Assembly: GCA_963835555.1 (NCBI GenBank)
Contig: CAWIGC010000037.1
Span: 1-64,000 of the forward strand
Length of the DNA stretch: 64,000 nucleotides
Direction: 5' to 3'
Source: Sulfopaludibacter sp963835555
Lineage (GTDB): Bacteria; Acidobacteriota; Terriglobia; Bryobacterales; Bryobacteraceae
Positions 27,457-34,687 of this stretch are shown here, in pieces (the stretch's first letter is position 1; each line of letters opens with the position of its first letter). The position numbers were made by a program, and so were the translations under genes. The notes beneath the pieces were generated by a model. That model did no database searches. It had not been told where the DNA came from and saw nothing but the letters and a program-made list of their open reading frames with translations.

Positions 27457-28645
27457 TATGGCTCCTTCGAATTATCAGTGTTTGAGGTCTGTAACTCTCC
27501 AAACGGCGAGCAACTGTTGGACCAAACCAGGATTCGCGTAAACACAACACACGCGATCGAAACACACGCACGCAGGTGCAATTCCTGCCGTCACTGACGC
27601 AAAGCTTGCCTCGTGGATGGAGGCTTTTCGAACCGGAAAGGAAGCCGTGGGCGCCGGACTGCGCACACGGCGCCTGCCGAAAGCTCACAAACGGGCTAGC
27701 CCTACCTTCGCGAGATGGAGCCAATTCGCTCCCGAATAGAGCTGTAAACATTGGACTCGGCGTGATTCTCTCCTAGATGAAAGAACATCGTAGAAGCCCC
27801 GCCCTTTGGGACTACGAACCGCCTCAGAAGGGCCTGATTTCGGTCACTATCCAGGCATGGGTGCTCGCGACCAGCGCCAAATGGCCGTCAAAACCGACCC
27901 ATTTGGTTTATTGATCAGATCGGCGGAGTACGCAACTATAGCCCGTTCCAGCAATGGCGATGAGCTAATTTGGTCGACTTGACCAGTTCTTTCATCTAGT
28001 AATCACATGGCTCATGAATGAGCGAACCAGCCATTTAACGGGCTTCTGAACGTTAGTCTTCCGTGCCGCAGCGCTCGCTCTTGCGAAGGTACCGCTAGCG
28101 GCATGTGCCTAATGTGATTTCGAGCCCCTATCCGGAGAGACTAGCTACTTTCTGGCGCAAAACTCCTTTTCCGGTCAGAACGGAACGCCCGCCCGCGGCA
28201 TTAAAACGGCGAAATGCCCGGTGGCGCTTCTCTTTGTCGGCTTGGCGCCCGAGTTTGCCTCAAGCGCAGGGAGCGGTGGACCTTGAGAGCGAACCGATGT
28301 CATCTATAAATGCGCGGCTTCTCGCCGATGCCTTTCCGAGTGGCGCCGGAACTTGCCGCGTGGCCTGATAGGGATCGGGTTTCCGCCTGCATATCGCGGC
28401 GCTAATCGACTCTGCCATCGACGGACAGCGACTCTCATGTTCCAGCGGTCTTCCCGAAAGCCTGATTCCTTTTCCGGAACCTCATCGCGATGGGTCACTC
28501 CAGACTCCCTAATCGTTACACGAGACCTACGATTTTTCTTTAACACGCTGATGAGGTATACTCATTGCTGAGAGGAAATCTCCAAATTTTCCCATGCGAA
28601 CCAAGTAGTCCGGTGGTGGCTCAATTTGGTCGATTTGTAATTTAT
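27457..28645. other. 1.2-kb region without a recognisable gene, before tRNA-Pro
   Basis: No reading frame here resembles a known protein; the short open frames lack ribosome binding sites and homology-like patterns. Two structures stand out: a 227-bp segment bounded by a 14-bp perfect inverted repeat (27773-27999, listed separately), and a TATACT hexamer (28557-28562) that could belong to a promoter for the tRNA gene. The phrase AATTTGGTCGA occurs twice (near 27968 and 28624). The low gene content just before a tRNA with duplicated ends suggests an accumulation zone for insertions. Confidence 0.5.
27773..27999. repeat. 227-bp MITE-like segment with 14-bp inverted ends
   Basis: CTAGATGAAAGAAC at 27773-27786 is the exact reverse complement of GTTCTTTCATCTAG at 27986-27999. 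The interior has no gene. Such size and ends are typical of small non-autonomous mobile elements. No clear target duplication was found at the borders. Confidence 0.45.
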
Positions 28646-28723
28646 CGGGGCGTGGCTCAGCCTGGCTAGAGCGCCTGGTTCGGGACCAGGAGGTCGGTGG
28701 TTCGAATCCACTCGCCCCGACCA
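28646..28723 (+). tRNA. tRNA-Pro, anticodon CGG, CCA encoded
   Basis: The cloverleaf is complete: acceptor stem CGGGGCG (28646-28652) pairs with CGCCCCG (28713-28719). The D arm is GCTC...GAGC. The anticodon stem CCTGG/CCAGG encloses the loop TTCGGGA, anticodon CGG, reading the proline codon CCG. The T arm is GGTGG TTCGAAT CCACT. Discriminator A is at 28720 and the CCA end (28721-28723) is encoded. Its 3' half is duplicated 1,294 bases downstream. Confidence 0.97.
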
Positions 28724-28724
28724 A
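28675..28724 (+). repeat. Left att-like repeat (3' half of tRNA-Pro)
   Basis: These 50 bases, from the anticodon stem through the CCA end plus one base, recur without a mismatch at 29969-30018. Integrases of the tyrosine recombinase type commonly use tRNA 3' halves as attachment sites, and insertion leaves such a copy at the far end of the island. Confidence 0.85.
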
Positions 28725-28761
28725 CCTTTTCAAACACTTACAGACACTAACAACAACATCA

Positions 28762-28790
28762 GGGTCCGAAAAGGGTCCAGTTTTGGACCC
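28762..28790. repeat. GGGTCC iterons inside the left end of the island
   Basis: GGGTCC occurs at 28762-28767 and 28773-28778, and its complement GGACCC at 28785-28790. The last two form an inverted repeat GGGTCCA/TGGACCC. The same word recurs near the right att copy. A role as integrase arm-type sites is possible. Confidence 0.45.
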
Positions 28791-28989
28791 TACTCTGACC
28801 CGGATGGTGGACTCTGCTAGTCGTTACCGCCGTGTTTTGACCGACTTGCCGCCCGACGACATCGACGGCCCCTTGGGCCGTGACCAGGAGGTCTGGTGAT
28901 GCACCGGATGTTCGCCATGCCTGGTGCCGCGAATACGACCAGACCAATCATCAACGAGCTTTGACTTAACGTCATTACTCGCAGTTCGC

Positions 28990-28995
28990 TAAAAT
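28990..28995 (+). promoter_or_regulatory. -10-like TAAAAT before the HEAT-repeat gene
   Basis: TAAAAT ends seven bases before the ATG at 29003, with no Shine-Dalgarno sequence between. A leaderless start is likely. Confidence 0.4.
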
Positions 28996-29002
28996 CGCAC
29001 CA

Positions 29003-29776
29003 ATGCCGCCAGCCGACATCGATGAACTCTTCGCTCAGACCCTACGCGGCGCCTACGATGACGAGGCGCCATGGGAGGCAGTGCACTCGTTGCGTCGGAT
29101 CGGAACGCGGCAGGTATTTGAAACGGCAGTCAAGTGGGTCGAGTCGCCGGAGCCACTCGTGCGCGCACGAGGCCTTGATGTCCTTGCGCAACTTGGCAAG
29201 ACCGCCCAGCACCGGTCAAACAGCTTTCCGCAGGAGTGCTACTGTGTCGTGAGCGAGGCTCTACAGCGTGAACGTGATCTACAGCCCCTCAACTCGGCTG
29301 TCTCGGCTTTAGGCCACCTTGATGACGTTCGCGCAATTCCACTGATCGCCGGGTTCGAAAGACATCCTGCGGCTGAGATCAGATTCAGCGTTGCTTGCGC
29401 ACTCGGATCATTTCCCAACGATCCTCTCAGTGTTGAGACGTTGCTCCGGCTGATGGAAGACGCCGATGATGATGTGCGCGACTGGGCTACGTTTGGGCTT
29501 GGGGTTCTCGGTGATCAGGATTCGGTGGAAATCCGCGATGCGCTGTATCGCAAGTTGAACGACCAAAATGCCGACGTACGCGAGGAAGCTCTCGTCGGCC
29601 TCGCAAAACGGCATGATGCTCGCAGCCTCCCCGCTTTGATCGATGCGTTGGAACAGCCTACTATGACCGACCGCATCATCGAAGCAGCGTACACGCTCCT
29701 TGATTTGGAAGGCGATCAGAAAGACTGGTCTGCACAGGACTACGCGAACGCGCTTCGACAGCGGTTCTCGCAATAA
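29003..29776 (+). CDS. HEAT-repeat protein, cargo of the tRNA-Pro island
   Basis: 257 residues built of five to six HEAT-like helical pairs: for example VRARGLDVLAQLGKTA, LNSAVSALGHLDDVRAIPLI, AEIRFSVACALGSFPNDPLS, DVRDWATFGLGVLGDQDSVE, ADVREEALVGLAKRHDARSL. The fold is a curved protein- or nucleic-acid-binding scaffold with no catalytic residues in view. It is the only convincing gene between the two att-like repeats. HEAT proteins of this type occur as single genes in islands; whether it has a defence role cannot be told. Confidence 0.85.
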   Translation: MPPADIDELFAQTLRGAYDDEAPWEAVHSLRRIGTRQVFETAVKWVESPEPLVRARGLDVLAQLGKTAQHRSNSFPQECYCVVSEALQRERDLQPLNSAVSALGHLDDVRAIPLIAGFERHPAAEIRFSVACALGSFPNDPLSVETLLRLMEDADDDVRDWATFGLGVLGDQDSVEIRDALYRKLNDQNADVREEALVGLAKRHDARSLPALIDALEQPTMTDRIIEAAYTLLDLEGDQKDWSAQDYANALRQRFSQ

Positions 29777-29838
29777 CCTGCACCATTGAACAAAATGGCG
29801 CATGCGCGAAAGCAATGGTATCACCAGCGTGGAAACCA

Positions 29839-29906
29839 GGGTCCAAGCAGGGTCCAACTTGGCCTGAGTTCGCCAGACCTTCGCCTTTAGGGCCCAAGTA
29901 GGGTCC
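29839..29906. repeat. GGGTCC iterons inside the right end of the island
   Basis: GGGTCC occurs at 29839-29844, 29850-29855 and 29901-29906, with a one-base variant GGGCCC at 29890-29895. Each exact copy is followed by AA or A. They mirror the copies beside the left att repeat, 63 bases from the right core. Confidence 0.45.
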
Positions 29907-29968
29907 AAACAGAAGGCGTGCAAGTCTTTTAGTTTCAGTAAATGATCCTCGTAAGTTGTTGATAAATG

Positions 29969-30018
29969 CTGGTTCGGGACCAGGAGGTCGGTGGTTCGAA
30001 TCCACTCGCCCCGACCAA
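29969..30018 (+). repeat. Right att-like repeat (partial tRNA-Pro copy)
   Basis: A perfect 50-bp copy of 28675-28724, lacking the 5' half of the tRNA, so it is not a functional tRNA gene. It ends the first island and stands about 300 bases before an integrase gene, so it may also be the left boundary of a second, tandem island. Confidence 0.85.
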
Positions 30019-30086
30019 TCCTTTCAATAACTTACAGGCAGTGACGGGGCAAACAGCCCACCCAACTGCCCAACCCAGTTGCAAAG

Positions 30087-30115
30087 TTGCGGCGGCATCC
30101 CATCGCCCCTATACT
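30087..30115 (+). promoter_or_regulatory. Putative promoter for the small gene and integrase
   Basis: TTGCGG (30087-30092) and TATACT (30110-30115) are separated by 17 bases, good sigma-70 spacing. The -10 ends six bases before the ATG at 30122, which suggests a leaderless transcript. Confidence 0.5.
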
Positions 30116-30121
30116 GCGGGC

Positions 30122-30328
30122 ATGGCGAAGAACGCAGCCACGCATCCCTCCCCGGTGCCTTCTCCTGCCAACCGACCCACCGATTCTGGCCCGGCACTCG
30201 CTCCCGTTATCGAAATCAACGTTCGCCACATCGGTCGCACGCCACGGCCAGAGAAGCTGACTGGAAGCGAAGCTCCGGAGGGCTGGATCAAGAAGGTTGA
30301 CCGGCCACGCGAAGGCAAGGTCTGGTGA
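30122..30328 (+). CDS. Small protein translated with the integrase, unknown function
   Basis: 68 residues: a proline/alanine-rich N-terminus, then VIEINVRHIGRTPRPEKLTG and a basic C-terminus (GWIKKVDRPREGKVW). Its stop overlaps the integrase GTG start (GTGA), so the two are translationally coupled. The position suggests a recombination accessory factor, but no helix-turn-helix typical of excisionases is visible. This role is inference. Confidence 0.5.
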   Translation: MAKNAATHPSPVPSPANRPTDSGPALAPVIEINVRHIGRTPRPEKLTGSEAPEGWIKKVDRPREGKVW

Positions 30329-30617
30329 AGGCGGGGTCCTGGGGCAAAAAGATGAGAGAAGACATGAAGTACCTGTTCGACAAGCACGTGCTTCCCGTCC
30401 TCGGCCAATATTCGCCCCGCAAAATCACGCTGACTCCGCTTCAGTTGCTAGTGAACAAAATGGCCGAGGATGGGTACTCGAAATCCGCGGTCAAACATAT
30501 TCGCACTTACCTGAAAGCTTGTTTCGAATATGCGATTGACGAAGATCTGATTCCCAAGAACCCCGCGCGGAACCTCGCACTGCCAAACATCCACAAAAAG
30601 CCTTGCGAGAGGTTTCT
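30325..30617 (+). pseudogene. Tyrosine integrase, 5' part (interrupted)
   Basis: From the GTG at 30325 the frame reads a phage-integrase N-terminal SAM-like DNA-binding domain: MKYLFDKHVLPVLGQYSP, KITLTPLQLLVNKMAEDGYS, AVKHIRTYLKACFEYAIDED, LIPKNPARNLALPN. At residue about 97 (CERFL) it is broken by the transposon that begins at 30618. The frame runs on into transposon sequence to a stop at 30678. Joining 30617 to 34688 restores an exact open frame (RFL-SVEEVQALL). Confidence 0.88.
30612..30617 (+). repeat. Target site duplication, left copy
   Basis: GTTTCT directly precedes the left inverted end of the transposon and recurs directly after its right end at 34682-34687. Confidence 0.85.
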
Positions 30618-30626
30618 CCTTCGGCG

Positions 30627-30668
30627 CTCTCCAGAACTTACCCACCGATACTCTCCAAGAGTGACCCA
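30627..30668 (+). repeat. Two 18-bp transposon-end repeats, left end
   Basis: CTCTCCAGAACTTACCCA (30627-30644) and CTCTCCAAGAGTGACCCA (30651-30668) are direct repeats 24 bp apart, sharing CTCTCCA and ACCCA. They are the likely transposase binding sites. Confidence 0.75.
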
Positions 30669-30721
30669 GGCATTCTGAGCTGATGCGCGGCGGCGCGTGA
30701 TGACCACGATGGAACATCACG

Positions 30722-31219
30722 ATGCCGAAGGTCCGGAAGAAGCCATGTAGAATCTGCCGCCGGTGGTTTCATCCGGATGCCCGAGTGGGAGAGCGGCAGC
30801 GAGCTTGCGGCAAGCCGGAGTGTCAAACCGCCCGGCGGCAGAAGACGCAGGCGGACTGGCGAAAGCGGAATCCGGACTACCTCATCGCCTGGAGATTGGA
30901 CCAGCGCGCAGCGCAAACGCCGCCGCCGGAGGCGCTATGTTTTCCAGCTCCCTTGAACCAACTACCCTGGGAGTTCGCGAAAGACCAGTTCGGCGCGCAA
31001 GGCTCAGATTTCATTGGGGTTATGAGTACACTAATCCTGCGTGCCGCGAAAGACCAGATCCGCCCGTATCTCATTGATGGGGCGAGACTTCCCATCAGAC
31101 TTCCCCCAGTTCCCGAAAAGACCAGTTCTCAGCTCCCGCATACTGAGTCCCGAGCAGGCAACGATGCATCTGGAGTTTCACCAACTGGATCGGCGATGGG
31201 AACATCTGCGAGTCCGTGA
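30722..31219 (+). CDS. Transposon gene 1: zinc-finger protein
   Basis: 165 residues. The N-terminal 45 residues hold a zinc-binding pattern, CRICRRWF ... CGKPECQ (C-x2-C ... C-x4-C), in a strongly basic context (RRQKTQADWRKRNPDY), so nucleic acid binding is likely. A middle block (LPWEFAKDQFGAQGSDFIGV) is conserved-looking, and the last 20 or so residues are low complexity and overlap the ParB-like gene. It is the first gene of the transposon, 104 bases from its left end. Function is not known; a role in target choice or in regulating the transposase is inference. Confidence 0.65.
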   Translation: MPKVRKKPCRICRRWFHPDARVGERQRACGKPECQTARRQKTQADWRKRNPDYLIAWRLDQRAAQTPPPEALCFPAPLNQLPWEFAKDQFGAQGSDFIGVMSTLILRAAKDQIRPYLIDGARLPIRLPPVPEKTSSQLPHTESRAGNDASGVSPTGSAMGTSASP

Positions 31220-32264
31220 GCCGCAACGGCAACGCCGGTTGCTGGCCTCGTTGGCCGACATCGGTCAGCAGACGCCCATCATCGTGGTGGCCGCCGGGCC
31301 GCCTGACCGTTACCTGGTGATCGATGGCTACAAGCGCGTGGCTGCACTGGAACAACTGGGCCGGGATACAGTCGAGGCGACGATCTGGGCGATGAGCGAG
31401 GCCGAAGCTCTGCTGCTGTCGAGGTCGCTGCGGTTCAGTCCGCAGGAAAGCGCGCTCGAACAAGGCTGGCTGCTGGCGGAGATGGAGCAGCGCTTTGGCT
31501 ATGGACTGGATGAACTGGCGCGCCGTTTCGACCGCAGCACCAGTTGGATCTCGCGGCGCCTGGCGCTGGTGGAGGTGCTGCCGGAAGCGATCCAGCAGCA
31601 AGTGCGCGAAGGGAAACTCTCTGCGCAAGTGGCGATGAAGTATCTGGTGCCGGTGGCGCGAATCAACGCCTCCGACTGCACGCGCATGGCGGCCGCATTC
31701 GTCGCACATGGCTGCAATACGCGGCAAGCCGGGCAACTGTACACGGCATGGAGTCAAGGCACGCGCGCGGTCCGCGAACGCATTCTCTCCGAGCCGGAAC
31801 TGTTTTTGAGAACGCAGCGGCAGGCGCCGGCAGCCAAGCCGGCGGCGGTCGAACAAGTGGAGCGCGATCTGGATATGGTGATCGCCATCCTGCATCGCAC
31901 CGGAAAGCGGCTTGCCGAAGCGCTGCCGGAGATGACTGGCCCGCAACAGAAACAAGCGCAGTATCAGATGGAAACTGCGCGCCGGGAACTCCACCGGATG
32001 ACGGAACGAATCGGAAAGGAGCAGGAGCCGGAACATGCTGAGCCAGGCACAACGCACCGCGATCCTGGAACTGAGCGCGAAGGGAGTGAGCAAGCGCGAG
32101 ATCGCACAGGTGCTGCGCTTGTCGCGGCCGACCGTGCGCAAAGTGCTGCGAGAGAACTCCACCAACGTGCCGGAGATCCAACGGGCGGAGAAGGCGGAAC
32201 CGTACCGCGAACAGATCCTCGAACTTTTGACCTCGTGCAAGGGGAATCTCGTGCGAGTCCATGA
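31164..32264 (+). CDS. Transposon gene 2: ParB-like DNA-binding protein
   Basis: About 366 residues from the ATG at 31164; starts further upstream (to 31041) are possible. The N-terminal ParB/Spo0J-like domain includes QQTPIIVVAAGPPDRYLVID and the box DGYKRVAALEQLG. A helix-turn-helix follows (YGLDELARRFDRSTSWISRR) with the ParB-like continuation VLPEAIQQQVREGKLSAQVA. A coiled helical region comes next (residues about 225-285). The last 76 or so codons overlap the istA-like gene in another frame, so the natural end may be earlier or a frameshift may have extended it. Whether it has the CTPase activity of ParB cannot be judged. Confidence 0.78.
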   Translation: MHLEFHQLDRRWEHLRVREPQRQRRLLASLADIGQQTPIIVVAAGPPDRYLVIDGYKRVAALEQLGRDTVEATIWAMSEAEALLLSRSLRFSPQESALEQGWLLAEMEQRFGYGLDELARRFDRSTSWISRRLALVEVLPEAIQQQVREGKLSAQVAMKYLVPVARINASDCTRMAAAFVAHGCNTRQAGQLYTAWSQGTRAVRERILSEPELFLRTQRQAPAAKPAAVEQVERDLDMVIAILHRTGKRLAEALPEMTGPQQKQAQYQMETARRELHRMTERIGKEQEPEHAEPGTTHRDPGTEREGSEQARDRTGAALVAADRAQSAARELHQRAGDPTGGEGGTVPRTDPRTFDLVQGESRASP

Positions 32265-33441
32265 GGAACTGGTGGCGGGCGGCGCGGTGCTGTCCTATCA
32301 GGCGCTGACGGGGTTCTGCCGCAGGCAGGGTATCGGACAAACGCCGGTCGTGCCGGCGGGCCAGTATCACTTTGAGCCGGGCGTGGAGATGCAGCACGAT
32401 ACGTCTCCGCACACGGTGGAAGTGGGCGGCAGGAAGTACAAAGCGCAGACGGCGTCGGCGGTGTTGTGCTATTCGCGCATGCTGTTCTTCCAGATCAATC
32501 CTACCTTCCAGCGATTCGATTGCAAGGTGTTTCTCACCGATGCGCTGCGCCATGCCGGTGGCGCGCCGGAGCGCGTAATGATCGACAACACGCATGTGGT
32601 GGTGTTGCGCGGCACGGGTCGCGAAATGATTCCGGTGCCTGAGATGGAGGCGTTTGCGGAACGCTTCGGGTTCCGCTTTGTGGCGCACGCGATCGGCAAT
32701 GCCAATCGTTCGGCACGCGTGGAGCGCCCGTTCTTCTTCATCGAAAACAACTTTCTGGCGGGGCGTACGTTCGCCAGTTGGGAGGATCTGAACCAGCAGG
32801 CGCGCCATTGGTGCGACAAGGTCAACTCGACTTACAAGAAGCATCTCCGCGCGGTGCCGCGCGAACTGTTCGCGGTGGAGCGCATGCATCTCAAACCGCT
32901 GCCGGCGTGGATTCCGGAAGTGTATCGTCTGCATCAGCGCACGGTGGACGTGGAAGGCTACGTCTCGGTGAACTCGATTCGCTACTCGGTGCCGGTCGCC
33001 TGGATCGGGCATCGGGTGGAGGTCCGCGAGACCCGGGACAAGATCGAGATCGAAATGGATGCGCGCCATATCGTTACGCATGCGCGCACAGTGACGCCTC
33101 TGTCGCAGCGCGTCACACTGGCTGCGCATCGCCCGCCGCGTGGGGAAGGCGTCAAGCGCAGCGATCCGCACCCGGAAGAAAAGGCGATCGTCGAAGCCGC
33201 GCCCGAGGCCGCACTCTACGTAGCGGCGCTGAAGCAGAAAAGCCGTAAGGTGGTGGCGCTTGCCCTACGGCAACTGTTGCGCCTGCTGCGGGAATATCCG
33301 CGCGAACCGTTTCTGGCCGCGGTGCAGGAAGCCGCCCGGTATGGGCTATACGATCTCGACCGTTTGGAACGAATGATTTTGCGCCGCGTGGCGCGCGAAT
33401 ACTTTCTACTGCTGGACCCGGACACCGATTCCCATGACTGA
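32035..33441 (+). CDS. Transposon gene 3: IstA-like DDE transposase
   Basis: 468 residues, in the IS21 IstA size range. The N-terminal helix-turn-helix reads LSAKGVSKREIAQVLRLSRP TVRKVL (residues 13-38, shown in two pieces). The RNase-H-like core has D122 (EMQHDTSP), D184 (VMIDNTHVVV) and E230 (SARVERPFFF), the DDE triad. A C-terminal beta-barrel region (YVSVNSIRYSVPVAWIGHRV) follows. AAAGGAG sits 13 bases before the start. It ends eight bases inside the istB-like gene. Activity is likely, since no motif is broken. Confidence 0.92.
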   Translation: MLSQAQRTAILELSAKGVSKREIAQVLRLSRPTVRKVLRENSTNVPEIQRAEKAEPYREQILELLTSCKGNLVRVHEELVAGGAVLSYQALTGFCRRQGIGQTPVVPAGQYHFEPGVEMQHDTSPHTVEVGGRKYKAQTASAVLCYSRMLFFQINPTFQRFDCKVFLTDALRHAGGAPERVMIDNTHVVVLRGTGREMIPVPEMEAFAERFGFRFVAHAIGNANRSARVERPFFFIENNFLAGRTFASWEDLNQQARHWCDKVNSTYKKHLRAVPRELFAVERMHLKPLPAWIPEVYRLHQRTVDVEGYVSVNSIRYSVPVAWIGHRVEVRETRDKIEIEMDARHIVTHARTVTPLSQRVTLAAHRPPRGEGVKRSDPHPEEKAIVEAAPEAALYVAALKQKSRKVVALALRQLLRLLREYPREPFLAAVQEAARYGLYDLDRLERMILRRVAREYFLLLDPDTDSHD

Positions 33442-34159
33442 AGAACTGGAACAACTGCTGAAGAATCTCAAACTGCGGCGCATGCTCGGCGTTTACGATG
33501 AACAGTTACGCGCCGCCGAGAAAGCGCAAGCATCTTACTCGGAGTTCATCGCCGGGCTGTTGCGTGCGCAATGGCACGACCGGCAGGAAAGTGCTCTGGA
33601 GTGGCGCATCCGTAGAGCGAATCTGCCGGAACGCTGGTCGCTGGAATCGTTTCCCTGGGCACGCCAGCCCGGCGTAAACCGTAAGCAGATGCGCGCCTTC
33701 GCCGAACTCGACTTCGTCGCCAAGCACGAGAATCTGGTGTTGACGGGGCCGACCGGCGTGGGCAAAACCGGACTGGCTTGCGGGCTTCTGTTGAAGGCTT
33801 TGCAGAACGGCCATCGCTGTCAGTTCATCCGTGCGCAGGATCTGTTCGACGAGATGTACGCCTCGCTGGCCGACCGCTCCACGCGCCAGTTACTCAACCG
33901 CCTGGCCCGCCTGGACGTCCTATTGATCGATGAGTTCGGGTACCTGAATCTCAAGCCCGAGCAGTCGAACACCTTCTTCAAGCTGATGGAGGAGCGCTAT
34001 ACGCGCCACTCCACAATCCTCACGACCAACTTGGGATATGACGAGTGGCAAAACTTCCTCGGCAACAAATCGATGGTAGAAGCGCTGCTGAGCCGTGTGC
34101 GGCATTACTGCCACACCGTGACCATCAACGGTCCCTCGCTGCGCGAACCGCAGGGCTGA
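33434..34159 (+). CDS. Transposon gene 4: IstB-like AAA+ ATPase
   Basis: 241 residues. Walker A is GPTGVGKT (residues 105-112), Walker B LLIDEFGYL, and sensor 1 lies in HSTILTTNLGYDEW. The N-terminal helical region (EELEQLLKNLKLRRMLGVYD) is typical of IstB. IstB forms ATP-dependent assemblies on target DNA and helps IstA choose and join the target. The start overlaps the end of istA by eight bases. Confidence 0.92.
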   Translation: MTEELEQLLKNLKLRRMLGVYDEQLRAAEKAQASYSEFIAGLLRAQWHDRQESALEWRIRRANLPERWSLESFPWARQPGVNRKQMRAFAELDFVAKHENLVLTGPTGVGKTGLACGLLLKALQNGHRCQFIRAQDLFDEMYASLADRSTRQLLNRLARLDVLLIDEFGYLNLKPEQSNTFFKLMEERYTRHSTILTTNLGYDEWQNFLGNKSMVEALLSRVRHYCHTVTINGPSLREPQG

Positions 34160-34162
34160 CTC

Positions 34163-34483
34163 ATGGAACAGCGCGACTACGTACGCCGGCTTCTGAACGC
34201 CTATCGTGTGACTCCGGGCACGTGTGGTGTCGTCCGCCGCCCGGACCGAGTGCTGGCGGCCCAACTGCACCAACGCGGTGTGCCCCTGGAAGCGGTTGAG
34301 GACGCCTTCGTGCTTGCCGCGGCACGGCGACTCATACGGCCCGCCGGCGCCGCGCCTCTGGGAACGATCCGCTCGCTGGCATACTTCTCGCCGGTGATCG
34401 AAGAAGTACTGCAACTGCAGGTCAGCCAGGAATACTTTCAGCACCTCCGCCACAAACTCCAGCGCGCCGCCTCGGCACGATAG
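34163..34483 (+). CDS. Transposon gene 5: small conserved-looking protein
   Basis: 106 residues, starting 4 bases after the istB stop. The sequence is mostly helical: MEQRDYVRRLLNAYRVTPGT, VLAAQLHQRGVPLEAVEDAF, PLGTIRSLAYFSPVIEEVLQ. It has no membrane segment or zinc site. From memory, similar small genes follow istB in related large IS21-type elements, but this was not checked. Function is unknown; the tight spacing suggests it belongs to the transposition module. Confidence 0.65.
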   Translation: MEQRDYVRRLLNAYRVTPGTCGVVRRPDRVLAAQLHQRGVPLEAVEDAFVLAAARRLIRPAGAAPLGTIRSLAYFSPVIEEVLQLQVSQEYFQHLRHKLQRAASAR

Positions 34484-34630
34484 CCCTAAATCCCAATCCC
34501 CCAAACGAAATCCGCCACCCCACAGCGCGCGCCTTCGGCGCGGATGATATCGCTCTGTCCCCCAACATCGACACCACTGCACGCCTGCGGCGTGGATGAT
34601 GACGCCGGGTTCTCAATCCTGTTCCCGGGG
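34484..34630 (+). other. Two hairpins with a shared GGATGAT tail, right end of transposon
   Basis: CGCGCC-TTC-GGCGCG (about 34527-34541) and ACGCC-TGC-GGCGT (34581-34593) are each followed by GGATGAT. They may end transcription of the transposon operon, but no run of T follows, so they are not classic intrinsic terminators. Confidence 0.4.
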
Positions 34631-34672
34631 TGGGTCACTTCAACCGAGCGTTACTGGGTAACTTCTCGGAAG
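34631..34672 (-). repeat. Two 18-bp transposon-end repeats, right end
   Basis: TGGGTCACTTCAACCGAG (34631-34648) and TGGGTAACTTCTCGGAAG (34655-34672) are inverted copies of the left-end repeats, again 24 bp apart. The outer pair ends in TTACCCA and the inner pair in GTGACCCA at both ends. Confidence 0.75.
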
Positions 34673-34681
34673 CAGCGAAGG

Positions 34682-34687
34682 GTTTCT
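34682..34687 (+). repeat. Target site duplication, right copy
   Basis: GTTTCT, identical to 30612-30617, follows the transposon end directly. Confidence 0.85.

Larger units (their letters stand above)
30618..34681 (+). mobile_element. 4,064-bp IS21-like transposon with five genes
   Basis: The ends are imperfect inverted repeats: left CCTTCGGCGCTCTCCAGAAC, right (read inward) CCTTCGCTGCTTCCGAGAAG, continuing to TTACCCA and GTGACCCA at the same spacing. It is flanked by a 6-bp duplication of GTTTCT, and excision in silico restores the integrase frame exactly. Inside are a zinc-finger protein, a ParB-like protein, an IstA-like DDE transposase, an IstB-like ATPase and a 106-residue protein, all on the plus strand. 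Typical IS21 elements are about 2-2.5 kb with only istA and istB, so this is an enlarged form. Confidence 0.9.

Noticed and set aside
28105..28368. 87-codon plus-strand frame in the gene-poor stretch
   Set aside because: No ribosome binding site, no hydrophobic or domain pattern, and composition like translated non-coding DNA.
29676..30005. Minus-strand frame beginning MDSNHRPPGPEPAF
   Set aside because: Its start lies in the antisense of the duplicated tRNA segment; such peptides are common false calls at tRNA ends.
34484..34630. Classic intrinsic terminator at the transposon's right end
   Set aside because: Hairpins are present, but neither is followed by a run of T, so they are listed only as hairpins.
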